A stretch of DNA of 45,102 nucleotides from Verrucomicrobiia bacterium (GTDB lineage: Bacteria > Verrucomicrobiota > Verrucomicrobiia > Limisphaerales > UBA8199): assembly GCA_035946615.1 (NCBI GenBank), contig DASYZB010000049.1:1-45102 (forward strand), written 5' to 3'. Shown here one piece after another: positions 21,987-30,157 of the stretch; position 1 is the first letter of the stretch, and each line of letters begins with the position of its first letter. The notes under the pieces are model-generated. The model did no database searches. It was given only the letters and a program-made list of their open reading frames with translations, and was not told the origin of the DNA. Both the position numbers and the translations under genes were made by a program.

Positions 21987-23669
21987 ATGCTCACGATGGA
22001 AGAGGCCATGAGGCAAACGGGCAGTTTGCCCTTTGCGGCTGGTAATATCGTCAAAGGTCATATCATCGAGGTCCGCCCCAAAGAGGTGCTGGTGGATATC
22101 GGTTACAAAAGCGAGGGGGTCATTTCCGCCAACGAGTTTGATGACATCAAATCGGTCAAGGTAGGCGATGAGGTGGATGTATTAATCGAGAAACTCGAAG
22201 ACAAAGAGGGCATGGTAGTGCTCTCGAAGGAAAAGGCGGAGTTCAAAAAGAATTGGGAACGGATTCTGACCATCTGCAATGAGGGGGGAACGATTGCGGG
22301 CAAGGTCAAAGCGATTGTGAAGGGAGGGTTGCTGGTCAACATCGGGGTTGAGGCATTTCTGCCGGCATCGCAAATCGATATCATGACGCCCAAAAACCTG
22401 GCGCAGTATGTGGGCAATACTTACGATTTCAAAGTCGTCAAGATCAACCAGGAACGGCAGAACATTGTCCTGTCGCGGCGCGAACTCATCGAGCAGGAAC
22501 GGCTCGAACGGCGCCAAAAGCTCCTGACCGAGATGACCCCGGGCGATATTCGCAAGGGAACGGTGAAGAACATTACGGATTTCGGGGCGTTTATTGATTT
22601 GAACGGCATCGATGGGCTGCTGCACATCACCGACATGAGCTGGGGGCGCATCGGGCATCCTTCCGAACTGCTCAAGGTAGGCCAGGACATTGATGTCGTG
22701 GTCCTGGACATCAATCGGGAAAAGGAGCGGGTCAGCCTGGGGTTGAAACAGAAGCTGGCCAATCCCTGGGATTCAATCGAGCAGAAGTATCCCGTCGGGG
22801 CGCGAGTCAAAGGGAAGGTGGTCAATCTGGTGCCTTACGGGGCGTTTGTTGAACTGGAGCCTGGGGTCGAGGGGTTGGTGCATGTGACGGAGCTGTCCTG
22901 GACCAAGCGAGTGGCCAAACCATCGGATATGCTCAAACAGGACCAGGAACTCGAGGCGGTGGTGCTGGGCATCAACCGCGAAGAGCAAAAGATTTCGCTC
23001 GGGTTGCGCCAACTCGAAGCCAATCCGTGGGACAAAGCCCACGAGAAATACCCGCCCGGCACCCGGGTCAAAGGCAAGATTCGCAACCTGACCAGCTACG
23101 GCGCCTTTATCGAATTGGAAGAGGGCCTGGATGGGATGATTCATGTGTCGGACATCTCCTGGACGCGCAAGATCAACCACCCCTCCGAGGTGCTGAAGAA
23201 GGGCGACGAAGTTGAGGCGGTGGTGTTGGAGGTGGATAAGGCCAACCAACGGATTGCCGTGGGGCTCAAGCAGGTGACGCAAGACCCTTGGGAGAATATC
23301 GACCAGCTTTACAAGGTGGGCGACCTGGTAACGGGGAAGGTGACCAAGCTGGCCAGCTTCGGCGCGTTCATTGGGTTGCAGCATGAGATCGACGGGCTGG
23401 TGCACATCTCGCAGATCAGCGAAGACCGCGTTGAAAAGATTAAGAATGTGCTTAAGGTGGGCCAGGAAGTAACGGCGCGCGTAATCAAGATAGATAAAAG
23501 CGACCGGCGCATCGGGCTGTCCGTCAAAGCCGCCAACTATTCGACCGAGCAGCTCAAGGCGGAGCAGGCGGTTCTGGATGCGCTCAAGCCAGGCGAGGAC
23601 CTGGTCGCCCTCCAGCACGCCTTCGATGCCGCCGATGAGGCCAAGCAGGAAGAAACCAAGGAGGGGTGA
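21987..23669 (+). CDS. rpsA: 30S ribosomal protein S1
   Basis: A 560-residue protein from the ATG at 21987 (MLTMEEAMRQTGSLPFAAGN). The frame opens at 21906, but the extra 27 residues do not resemble S1 N-termini. Six S1/OB-fold repeats follow each other; typical cores are VKGHIIEVRPKEVLVDIGYK, KGTVKNITDFGAFIDLNGID, KGKVVNLVPYGAFVELEPGV, KGKIRNLTSYGAFIELEEGL and GKVTKLASFGAFIGLQHEID, each ending in a 'GLVHISxIS' strand. S1 binds mRNA leaders and delivers them to the 30S subunit, which matters in a genome with few strong Shine-Dalgarno sequences. It ends 24 bp from the convergent infC stop. Confidence 0.97.
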   Translation: MLTMEEAMRQTGSLPFAAGNIVKGHIIEVRPKEVLVDIGYKSEGVISANEFDDIKSVKVGDEVDVLIEKLEDKEGMVVLSKEKAEFKKNWERILTICNEGGTIAGKVKAIVKGGLLVNIGVEAFLPASQIDIMTPKNLAQYVGNTYDFKVVKINQERQNIVLSRRELIEQERLERRQKLLTEMTPGDIRKGTVKNITDFGAFIDLNGIDGLLHITDMSWGRIGHPSELLKVGQDIDVVVLDINREKERVSLGLKQKLANPWDSIEQKYPVGARVKGKVVNLVPYGAFVELEPGVEGLVHVTELSWTKRVAKPSDMLKQDQELEAVVLGINREEQKISLGLRQLEANPWDKAHEKYPPGTRVKGKIRNLTSYGAFIELEEGLDGMIHVSDISWTRKINHPSEVLKKGDEVEAVVLEVDKANQRIAVGLKQVTQDPWENIDQLYKVGDLVTGKVTKLASFGAFIGLQHEIDGLVHISQISEDRVEKIKNVLKVGQEVTARVIKIDKSDRRIGLSVKAANYSTEQLKAEQAVLDALKPGEDLVALQHAFDAADEAKQEETKEG

Positions 23670-23693
23670 GACCCTCCCTTCCACGGAATTGAA

Positions 23694-24359
23694 TTACTCG
23701 GGAGCGGGTCCAGGCGCGGAGGCGGCTGCGCCGTGGTCTTCGGTTTTGTCGCTCGAGCCGCCGGAGGGCGAAGGGCCCGGGGTGTGGCGTTCCAGTGGAA
23801 CTGGGCGCCGCTTGCTGCGCGGGACAGGGCTGAGGGTGACGTTGAGGTCGCGATCGCCCAGCATCTTGGGCGGGGAATCCGCGTGGCCATAATCGGCGAT
23901 GTCTTTGACGAACTGGTTGACGACTTCAAAGCCGATTTCTTTATGGGCCTTTTGACGTCCACGGAAGCGCAGTTTAACGCGCACTTTCATGTCGTCGGAC
24001 AGAAACTTGATCGCGTGATTTCGTTTGGTAGCCAGGTCGTGAGGGTCAATTGCGGGAGAAATCTGGATTTCCTTCATGCGCCCTGCAGGCTGGCGGGAAT
24101 GGGACTCCTTTTTTGACTCTTCGTAGAGGAATTTCCCATAATTGACGATGCGACACACGGGGGGAACGGCGCTGGCAGCCACCTCGACCAGGTCCAGTCC
24201 CTTATCGTAAGCCAGGCGCAGAGCCGCATTGAGCGGCATCACACCCAGTTGTTGTTTCTGGTCGCCGATGACTCGGACCTCGCGAGCGCGGATTTTGCCG
24301 TTGCGCCGGTGCAGCGGTTCGCGGGAATGAAAAGAGCGGGGAGAGAACGGGCGGCTCAA
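23694..24359 (-). CDS. infC: Translation initiation factor IF-3, TTG start
   Basis: A 221-residue protein. The only plausible start is TTG at 24359, preceded by GGAGG four bases upstream; the first internal ATG is at residue 41, past the conserved N-terminal segment NGKIRAREVRVIG. Other hallmarks: AYDKGLDLVEVAASAVPPVC, RIVNYGKFLYEESKK, MKEIQISPAIDPHDLATK and KVRVKLRFRGRQKAHKEIG. The C-terminal ~45 residues (PRSKRRPVPLERHTPGPS...) are a Pro/Ser/Ala-rich extension absent in E. coli IF-3. IF-3 rejects non-canonical starts, and E. coli infC uses AUU for autoregulation; the TTG here would permit the same feedback. Usual partners rpmI and rplT are not adjacent. Confidence 0.95.
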   Translation of the reverse strand: MSRPFSPRSFHSREPLHRRNGKIRAREVRVIGDQKQQLGVMPLNAALRLAYDKGLDLVEVAASAVPPVCRIVNYGKFLYEESKKESHSRQPAGRMKEIQISPAIDPHDLATKRNHAIKFLSDDMKVRVKLRFRGRQKAHKEIGFEVVNQFVKDIADYGHADSPPKMLGDRDLNVTLSPVPRSKRRPVPLERHTPGPSPSGGSSDKTEDHGAAASAPGPAPE

Positions 24360-24388
24360 TGAGCCTCCACTGGGCTGAATTGTTTCAT
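24356..24388 (-). CDS. Possible 10-residue leader peptide overlapping infC start
   Basis: ATG at 24388 opens MKQFSPVEAH and stops at a TGA that overlaps the infC TTG by two bases within TTGA (minus strand). The infC Shine-Dalgarno is inside this frame, so translation of the leader could be coupled to infC initiation. The frame is very short and could be chance; no Shine-Dalgarno is visible in front of its ATG. Confidence 0.25.
   Translation of the reverse strand: MKQFSPVEAH
24364..24368 (-). promoter_or_regulatory. Shine-Dalgarno of infC
   Basis: GGAGG on the minus strand, four bases before the TTG start. It lies inside a possible 10-codon leader frame. Confidence 0.7.
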
Positions 24389-24717
24389 CAGGCAGGTATA
24401 GAATTCAAGATAATCAATAACGCTCCAATCTCGCATGTGGCCGCCAAAGGGCAAGGCGTAACCGCGAATAAACGCGCATTCTTGGTTGCTAACCCAGCGT
24501 CGGGATCAATTGGAAGAAAATAAAGCATTGGCTTAGCGGGGTTAAAAGCCCATATTGCGGAGCATGGAAACAGTTCTGTTGGCCCATCTTCCTGGAAACG
24601 ACGCGCGGTGTGAACCGCTAAACCTGGACTTGGGCCGCCGGGCGAGGCGCCTGAGTGCGCGCCTGCCTGCCAGGAGAACGCCTTTGCCGGTTCATTGCGT
24701 CGCGGTATCCCTTTAAT
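24389..24717. other. 329-bp spacer upstream of infC
   Basis: No supportable gene. It contains a fragment of the dispersed word taaccgcgaataaacgcg near 24459, related to 14058-14107. The AT-rich segment 24400-24425 (minus strand TTATTGATTATCTTGAATTCTATACC region) is the likely place for the infC promoter, but no clear -35/-10 pair can be fixed. Confidence 0.4.
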
Positions 24718-25110
24718 ATGTATCAACAGCGAATTGGCGCCCGGGCAGAATACCTTCAAGAGGAAAAGGAGCGCATCAGGGCCTCAGCGAGCCTGGCGGA
24801 AAAGTTTCCCGAGCTCAAATCATTGAGCGTCACACTGGGTTATTTCGCCCCGGGCGGCAGCCTGCAGCACAGTGAAATCAAATGCACTTTCAATCTGCCG
24901 CATGCCAAGTCCTTATTTCGATTCGACTGCCCTAATCCTGAGTGTGTGGGGGGCAATTTCGACTTGACCTCCGAATTGCTCGATGCGGTAGCAGGCCGGC
25001 AGGAGACAGCAAGCGGCGAAGCGCGCTGCCCGGGCTGGCAAAGCAAGACCACGATTGGCGATATCCACTGCGGCCACGTGCTGCGCTATAAACTGAGCCT
25101 CGCCTTTTGA
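24718..25110 (+). CDS. Hypothetical protein with two cysteine clusters
   Basis: A 130-residue protein from the ATG at 24718 (MYQQRIGARAEYLQEEKERI); the frame is open 21 codons upstream but that part is unconvincing. The middle reads as beta strands (LSVTLGYFAPGGSLQHSEIK). Cysteines occur as FDCPNPECVGGNFDL and later EARCPGWQSKT...DIHCGHVLRYKL; the C-x4-C and C-x(~15)-C-x-H arrangement suggests a zinc-ribbon-like fold. No signal peptide. Family not recognised. It ends 9 bp before the desaturase GTG, so the two may be cotranscribed. Confidence 0.6.
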   Translation: MYQQRIGARAEYLQEEKERIRASASLAEKFPELKSLSVTLGYFAPGGSLQHSEIKCTFNLPHAKSLFRFDCPNPECVGGNFDLTSELLDAVAGRQETASGEARCPGWQSKTTIGDIHCGHVLRYKLSLAF

Positions 25111-25119
25111 GAATGATTT

Positions 25120-26223
25120 GTGAATGCCGCTATGACCCAGGGTCCCGCCTCAAACGCAAATCCTCCCGAAGCAGCCCCTTCGCGGTGGAAGGCCATCGTG
25201 ATGCAATATGAACGGCCAAGGCTCAGCCACGGCCTGTGGCAGCTCATCAACACCTTGGTTCCCTATGCGGCGCTCTGGTGTTTGATGTACTTTAGCCTGC
25301 GCCTTTCTTATTGGCTGACCGCCGGGCTTGCGCTCCTGGCGTCCGGTTTTTTGATCCGGGTTTTTATTATCTTCCACGACTGCGGACACGGCTCCTTTTT
25401 CAAATCGCGCCGTGCGAACGACATCCTGGGCTTCATCACTGGCGTGCTGAGTTTCACGCCATATTATCACTGGCGCTGGGAGCACGCCCTGCACCACGCC
25501 ACCGCCGGGGACCTGGACCGGCGCGGCACCGGGGATGTTTGGACACTGACGGTGCAGGAGTATCTGGAGGCTTCGCGTTGGAAGCGCTTTGCCTACCGGC
25601 TCGCCCGGAACCCCTTCCTCCTGTTCGTGCTCGCGCCGTTGTTCCTGTTTTTAGTGAAGCAACGCTTTCCCTCGCGCAAGGCCCCGCGCCGGGAACGCAA
25701 TTCGGTATATTGGACGAACCTGGCGCTGGCGTCGGTGGCGACGGTGTTCAGCTTTGTGTTCGGCCTCAAAACCTATCTGCTTCTCCAGTTTGGCCTGGTC
25801 ATGGCGGCGGGGGCGGGCGGGGTGTGGCTGTTTTACGTTCAACATCAGTTTGAAGGGGTTTACTGGGAGCGCCGGATGAATTGGGATTACTGCATGGCGG
25901 CTTTGAAGGGCAGTTCCTATTATAAACTGCCAAAGCTGTTGCAATGGTTTTCGGGCAACATCGGTTTTCATCACATTCATCATCTGAGCCCGCGCATCCC
26001 CAATTACAGCCTCGAGAAATGCCACAAGGCCGAACCCTTGTTTCAAACCGTTAAACCGGTGACGCTGTGGACCAGTTTTAAATCATTGAATTTTCGTCTT
26101 TGGGATGAGCAACGCCGCAAACTGGTAGGCTTCAGCGCGGTCAGGAAGCACCCGAACGGGGTCTGGCGCTTTATCTCGCGGTTGCTTCTGACGGCGCTGA
26201 ATGTCCCGCGCTCCAAAACCTGA
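25120..26223 (+). CDS. Membrane fatty-acid desaturase
   Basis: A 367-residue membrane protein. GTG at 25120 is chosen; ATG four codons later is the alternative. The three histidine boxes of the di-iron desaturase family are present and ordered: HDCGHGS at about residue 90, HALHH at about 125, and GFHHIHHLSPRIPNY at about 285. Four hydrophobic helices flank them. Expected reaction: O2-dependent insertion of a double bond into an acyl chain of membrane lipid, with electrons from ferredoxin or cytochrome b5-like donors. Related beta-carotene hydroxylases/ketolases share the boxes, but the H-L-S-P-R-I-P-N-Y ending favours a lipid desaturase. Confidence 0.93.
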   Translation: MNAAMTQGPASNANPPEAAPSRWKAIVMQYERPRLSHGLWQLINTLVPYAALWCLMYFSLRLSYWLTAGLALLASGFLIRVFIIFHDCGHGSFFKSRRANDILGFITGVLSFTPYYHWRWEHALHHATAGDLDRRGTGDVWTLTVQEYLEASRWKRFAYRLARNPFLLFVLAPLFLFLVKQRFPSRKAPRRERNSVYWTNLALASVATVFSFVFGLKTYLLLQFGLVMAAGAGGVWLFYVQHQFEGVYWERRMNWDYCMAALKGSSYYKLPKLLQWFSGNIGFHHIHHLSPRIPNYSLEKCHKAEPLFQTVKPVTLWTSFKSLNFRLWDEQRRKLVGFSAVRKHPNGVWRFISRLLLTALNVPRSKT

Positions 26224-26238
26224 GGATAAAAATTACGC

Positions 26239-26250
26239 CAGACGCGTCTG
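26239..26250. repeat. Perfect 12-bp palindrome upstream of rpsU
   Basis: CAGACGCGTCTG between the desaturase stop and the rpsU start (23 bp before the ATG). It could be an operator for a dimeric regulator or a small structural element in the rpsU leader. Confidence 0.4.
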
Positions 26251-26272
26251 CCGCATGAAATGAGTATTGATT

Positions 26273-26470
26273 ATGACTGAAGTTCAATTGAGGAGAGGGG
26301 AGCCGGTCGAGAAGGCCATTCGCCGGCTCAAGAAAAAGCTGGACCGCGAGCAAACTTTGCAGCAGTTCCGGTTGCATCGCCGTTTTGAAAAACCCAGCGC
26401 CAAAAAGCGGCGCAAAACAAAAGCAGCCCGGTTCTCGGCGATGCTGAAGGCAAGACACGCCGACGACTGA
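26273..26470 (+). CDS. rpsU: 30S ribosomal protein S21
   Basis: A 65-residue basic protein from the ATG at 26273 (MTEVQLRRGEPVEKAIRRLK). Family hallmarks: V-x-L-R-x-G-E-P-x-E-K-A-I-R-R-x-K, EKPSAKKRRKTKAAR. S21 sits at the 30S platform near the anti-Shine-Dalgarno and affects initiation. It follows the desaturase gene after 49 bp. Normal length. Confidence 0.95.
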   Translation: MTEVQLRRGEPVEKAIRRLKKKLDREQTLQQFRLHRRFEKPSAKKRRKTKAARFSAMLKARHADD

Positions 26471-26589
26471 TTGGGCGCGGCCGGTCCTTAAGCCGGACGC
26501 ATACGGCCCATGCGCACGAGGGCGATGGCCAAGTTGAATAGCAACCGGCGCGGGCGATAGGCGGCGCTGGTAACGGGACGGGTACTATA

Positions 26590-27692
26590 CTGACCAGTCC
26601 GTAATATAGACTACAATTTCCTAGACAAGCTTATCTACGGGGTCTAGGATGGCGGCATCATGAAAGTTGACGGACGCACGCTGGATCATAAGACTCTGGA
26701 GCACTTGCGAATCACCGCTGTGCGGCGCGTGGTTGAAGATGGCGAAGCGCCCGGTGAAGTAATGCGCTCGATGGGACTGTGTCGCAGCAGCATTTACCCT
26801 TGGCTGCGGAGATACCAGGACAACGGTTTGGCGGCGCTGGCTGAGAAGATTGCCCAAGGGCGAGAACCGAAGCTAACGGACAAGCAGCAACAGCAAGTCA
26901 AGCGGTGGATTGTCGGCAGGGACCCGCGGCAGTATGGCTTTGACTATGGCTTGTGGACCCGCCGGATCGTCCAGAGCCTAATTGAGAGGAAATTCGGCAT
27001 CCGTTTGGGTTGGACTGCGGTGGGGCGCTTGCTGGCTCGTTTGGAAATCACGCCGCAAAAGCCGTTGCGGCGCGCCTATGAGCGGGACCCCGAAAGCATT
27101 CAACGATGGCTGGACGAGGACTATCCGAAGCTGCGCCGCCGGGCCAAGAAACACGGGGCCAAAATTTATTTCCTGGATGAGGCGGGCTTTCACTCCGACC
27201 CGGTCTTGGGGCGGACCTACGGGTTGAAGGGGCACACGCCGGTGGTTGCTACGTCCGGGCAACGCCAGAGCATCAACGCAATCAGCGCGGTCAATGCCAA
27301 AGGCGAGTTCTGGTATAACGTTTATACGGGCAAGCTCAACGCTGCCCGGTTTGTCGAGTTCCTACAGGACCTAATGAAGGGCCGACGCGAGCGCGTGTTC
27401 CTGGTAGTCGATGGACACCCTTCGCACAAGGCCAAGCTGGTGCAAGCTTGTGTCAAGTCATTCGCTAGTAAGCTCGAACTGCATTTTCTGCCGCCCTACG
27501 CCCCAGACCTGAACCCTGACGAGTTTGTCTGGGGCTATGCCAAGACCAACGGAGTAAGCAAGAAGCCCTTGCAGCAGAACGAATCTCTCAAAGAACGAGT
27601 AATATCCGACTTGGAGGCCATCAGGCGAAACAGGAACCTTGTGAAGTCATTTTTTTGTGCCAAGAGTGTAGTCTATGCTAGGGACTGGTGAG
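26590..27692 (+). mobile_element. Complete IS630-family insertion sequence
   Basis: 1103 bp with one transposase gene. Left end CTGACCAGTCCGTAATATAG and right end (reverse complement) CTCACCAGTCCCTAGCATAG form imperfect terminal inverted repeats that continue into ACTACA. TA occurs immediately outside both ends (26588-26589 and 27693-27694), as expected for IS630/Tc1-mariner target duplication. The transposase stop lies inside the right repeat. The element looks intact. Confidence 0.88.
26660..27691 (+). CDS. IS630 family transposase
   Basis: A 343-residue transposase. N-terminal helix-turn-helix: VMRSMGLCRSSIYPWLRRYQ; second winged-helix part: RKFGIRLGWTAVGRLLARL. The DDE catalytic core is FLDEAGFHSD (first Asp), VFLVVDGHPSHKAK (second Asp) and FLPPYAPDLNPDEFVW (Glu/Asp region). 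Full length, uninterrupted, and carried between matching inverted repeats, so possibly active. Confidence 0.95.
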   Translation: MKVDGRTLDHKTLEHLRITAVRRVVEDGEAPGEVMRSMGLCRSSIYPWLRRYQDNGLAALAEKIAQGREPKLTDKQQQQVKRWIVGRDPRQYGFDYGLWTRRIVQSLIERKFGIRLGWTAVGRLLARLEITPQKPLRRAYERDPESIQRWLDEDYPKLRRRAKKHGAKIYFLDEAGFHSDPVLGRTYGLKGHTPVVATSGQRQSINAISAVNAKGEFWYNVYTGKLNAARFVEFLQDLMKGRRERVFLVVDGHPSHKAKLVQACVKSFASKLELHFLPPYAPDLNPDEFVWGYAKTNGVSKKPLQQNESLKERVISDLEAIRRNRNLVKSFFCAKSVVYARDW

Positions 27693-27859
27693 TAAACAGG
27701 TTACCCCTACGGGGTTTGAAGCAGCGGCTAGCTCTGGGTCCAAGACACCGAAAACCGCCTGCGATTAGAAGACCTCAAGCTTCCTCGAAGAAAACGCGGG
27801 GAATGGCAAGGGTTGGAACCTGCGCTACAAAGCGCCGGCGCGAGCATGCTAAACAGATA

Positions 27860-27913
27860 CCGGAAGGGGAGAGGAGAAGCATTGGCAGATGTAGTTCATG
27901 TTAGGGACTCCTC
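27860..27913 (+). mobile_element. IS630-related MITE fragment (element C)
   Basis: CCGGAAGGGGAGAGGAGAAGC followed by ATTGGCAG and the right-end module GATGTAGTTCATGTTAGGG + ACTCCTC. Same modules and order as element A but without the left end. It lies 170 bp beyond the IS630 element; the rest of 27693-27985 holds no gene I can support. Confidence 0.6.
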
Positions 27914-27985
27914 GGTGTAGAGTGTAAAAGCAAATAAAGCACGGCTTGCAAATTGGGGAGAATCAGGTATCCAAAGAGAAACTCC

Positions 27986-28978
27986 ATGAATGCCGGCCAG
28001 CATTTTGATTCATCGCAGTTCAGGCCTCGGACAACCCGCCGCCAGTTCCTGGAGCAAACGGCCGGGTTGGCCGCCGGAGCGGGTCTTCTGGGACAAATCG
28101 GCACGGCAGATGGAGAACCAGGAAGCGCCGCGGCAGAGCGATTACCCACAATTAAAATCGGCCCTTATGAGGTCACACGGCTGATTATCGGCGGCAATCC
28201 GATCTACGGTTATTCGCATTTCAATCATTTATTCAGCGAGCATCAACGCGCCTGGCACACTCCGGAACGAGTGGTTGAACTCATGAAACATTGCGAGGGG
28301 CAGGGACTCAACACCTGGCAATTCAGTTACTCGGAACGCACCCTGGCGGACCTGGCTCGTTACCGAGCGGCTGGAGGGGTGATGCAGTGGCTTTGCCTTG
28401 GTGAACCGAATTGGGACCAGCACCCGGAGAGGATCGATGATGCGGCAAAGCGCAAGCCCATCGGCATCGCCCCCCATGGGGCTTTAGGCGAGCGGTTATA
28501 TCGTGAGAACAAGCTCACCGCGCTAACCGATCTGCTCAAGAGGATTCGCGACGTGGGAGGCCCTCACGGGTGCCTGGTCGGGTTGTCCGCTCATAACCCG
28601 GCGCTCATGGAGTTGGCCGACGAGAAGGGGTGGGACGTGGATTATTACATGTGCTGCCTTTATTACCTGACACGCCCTCGGGAGGAATTCCGCAAGATTT
28701 TAGGCGCCGAGCTGCCATTGGGAGAGATTTACCTGCCCAGCGATCCGCCCCGGATGTTCCGCGTCGTTCAGCACACGCGCAAACCCTGCCTCGCCTACAA
28801 GGTGCTGGCTGCAGGGCGCAGGATTGACAGCGCCGCCGAGCGCCGCCGGTGTTTTGAAACCGCCTTCAGCAGCATCAAACCGAGTGACGGGCTCATTGTG
28901 GGGATGTACCAACAGTTCACGGATCAAGTAGCCGAGAACGCGGCAGTTGTGCGCGAGTTGTGCGGCGCGAGGCGCTAA
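27986..28978 (+). CDS. Tat-exported aldo/keto-reductase-like TIM-barrel protein
   Basis: A 330-residue protein from the ATG at 27986 (MNAGQHFDSSQFRPR); AGAGAAA precedes it. Twin-arginine signal: TTRRQFLEQTAGLAAGAGLL, so it is exported folded. The mature part reads like a TIM barrel of the aldo/keto-reductase-related type: LIIGGNPIYGYSHFNH, GLNTWQFSYSER, VGLSAHNPALMEL, VDYYMCCLYYLTR, and a late KPSDGLIVGMYQQF. No clear catalytic Tyr/Lys pair of true aldo/keto reductases is evident, and such Tat proteins in Verrucomicrobia/Planctomycetes are mostly uncharacterised. Function not assigned. Confidence 0.7.
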   Translation: MNAGQHFDSSQFRPRTTRRQFLEQTAGLAAGAGLLGQIGTADGEPGSAAAERLPTIKIGPYEVTRLIIGGNPIYGYSHFNHLFSEHQRAWHTPERVVELMKHCEGQGLNTWQFSYSERTLADLARYRAAGGVMQWLCLGEPNWDQHPERIDDAAKRKPIGIAPHGALGERLYRENKLTALTDLLKRIRDVGGPHGCLVGLSAHNPALMELADEKGWDVDYYMCCLYYLTRPREEFRKILGAELPLGEIYLPSDPPRMFRVVQHTRKPCLAYKVLAAGRRIDSAAERRRCFETAFSSIKPSDGLIVGMYQQFTDQVAENAAVVRELCGARR

Positions 28979-28988
28979 AGCGGGCGAG

Positions 28989-29156
28989 ATGGGACCCGCT
29001 CTCTTGCGAGAGTATCGCAGCCGGAATCCCGCGCAAACCTGCTTGGACATTCTTCATGTGGCGACGGCGTTGCACCCTGGGCGCGCGGGAATTTCTCACG
29101 TTCGATAGCAACCAGCGTAAACTCGCCGCTGCTGAAAAGTTGAAGGTGAAACCGTG
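28989..29156 (+). pseudogene. VapC-type PIN-domain toxin, C-terminal relic with frameshift
   Basis: From the ATG at 28989 one frame reads MGPALLREYRSRNPAQTCLD followed by ILHVATALHPG. The rest of the PIN domain continues in another frame: GAREFLTFDSNQRKLAAAE + KLKVKP and stop. The L-D-x-x-H-V-A-T-A-L and F-x-T-F-D-x-N-Q-R-x-L-A motifs are those of the last helices and strand of PIN ribonucleases. The N-terminal half with the first catalytic Asp residues is missing, as is a partner antitoxin. Non-functional. Confidence 0.72.
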
Positions 29157-29273
29157 ACGGGTGGAACTGGTGCGGCTCGCTTGGAAATGGAACAGGTTTC
29201 TAAACCAACAGCACCTCAGTTCAAATTACGACGGAACGGCGGCGAAGGACCTGTCCCGTAGGGACATCCGACA

Positions 29274-29424
29274 ATAGCCCAACCCTTTAGCGTTGGGGAC
29301 GGCTGTGTTGTGCTCCTGAGTCCCGAAGGGACCGCTGAACCAAACCGCGGCCGCCGGCTTCAGCCGTCCCTTCGGGACTCAGACGCGCTTCAACGTCTCT
29401 CCCAACGCTAAAGCGCTGGGCTAT
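29274..29424. repeat. Large nested palindrome upstream of the REP-type transposase
   Basis: Outer arms ATAGCCCAACCCTTTAGCG (29274 on) and its near reverse complement ending at 29424 (22 of 24 match). Inner arms TGAGTCCCGAAGGGACCGCT (29318 on) and GGCTTCAGCCGTCCCTTCGG (29357 on) also pair. A GTCCCGTAGGGAC palindrome precedes it. A related nested palindrome lies on the other side of the transposase at 30158-30308. Confidence 0.88.
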
Positions 29425-29600
29425 TCTCATGCCGTCCGCTCCGGGACGGGGATGACCAATGCGGAATCGTCAAAAGAGCCAATGTGGGGTTTGGACTTGA
29501 CGGCTGTTGTTGCGGCGCCTCCGGGACCGAAAAAACACTTCATTCAACATTAGGTGACATTTGCGCTTGCCCCAAATGCGGAAATAGCCTAAATGGACGC

Positions 29601-30046
29601 ATGTCTTACGTAAGCTCGTATTATCACTGCGTCTTCAGCACGAAAGAACGCCAACCCCAGATTACTCCCAACCTGCGCGAAAAACTGTGGCCGTACATGG
29701 GCGGGATTGCGCGGCTAAACAAAATGACAGCCATCGAGATTGGCGGTGTCTCCGACCACGTTCACATCCTGCTTTCCCTCCCGTCCACCCTTTCAATCGC
29801 CAGGGCGCTGCAGCTAATCAAGGGCGGCTCTTCCAAGTGGGTGCATGATACTTTCCCGGAGACGCCGTTTTTGGGTTGGCAAGTCAAGTATGCGCCTTCG
29901 GCACGAGCGTGTCGCTTCTGGATAAGATTATCGCCTACATCCGCACCCAGGAGGAGCACCATCGAAAGGTGACGTTCCAGGACGAGTTCCTCGCGCTGCT
30001 TAGAAGGCACCGTATTAGGTATGACCCACGATATCTATGGGAATAA
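29601..30046 (+). pseudogene. REP-associated/IS200-type Y1 transposase (RAYT), frameshifted
   Basis: The start at 29601 reads MSYVSSYYHCVFSTKERQPQ. The HUH motif is intact in VSDHVHILLSLP, and SIARALQLIKGGSSKWVH follows. At about 29892 the frame breaks: the continuing sequence FGTSVSLLDKIIAYIRTQEE...H-H-R-K-V-T-F-Q-D-E-F-L lies one frame over and ends at 30046 (YDPRYLWE). One missing G in 'tatgcgcc' would restore YGAFGTSVS. The catalytic tyrosine (AYIRTQ) is in the shifted part, so the product as read would be inactive. The gene is bracketed by two palindromic elements, the layout of a RAYT with its REP substrates. Confidence 0.85.
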
Positions 30047-30157
30047 TCAGCCTTCACCTCGATGCCCAATGCGGATGAGGATTGTCCAGGAGGGACAAGG
30101 TCATTCATTGTCCCATTTTGGCTTCCGGCATTTTGGATGTCCCGGCAGGGACAACTA

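Noticed and set aside
24388-24759. 123-codon minus-strand frame upstream of infC
   Set aside because: Composition does not look like a protein (no conserved segments, Pro/Ser-rich patches) and it overlaps the better-supported gene starting at 24718.
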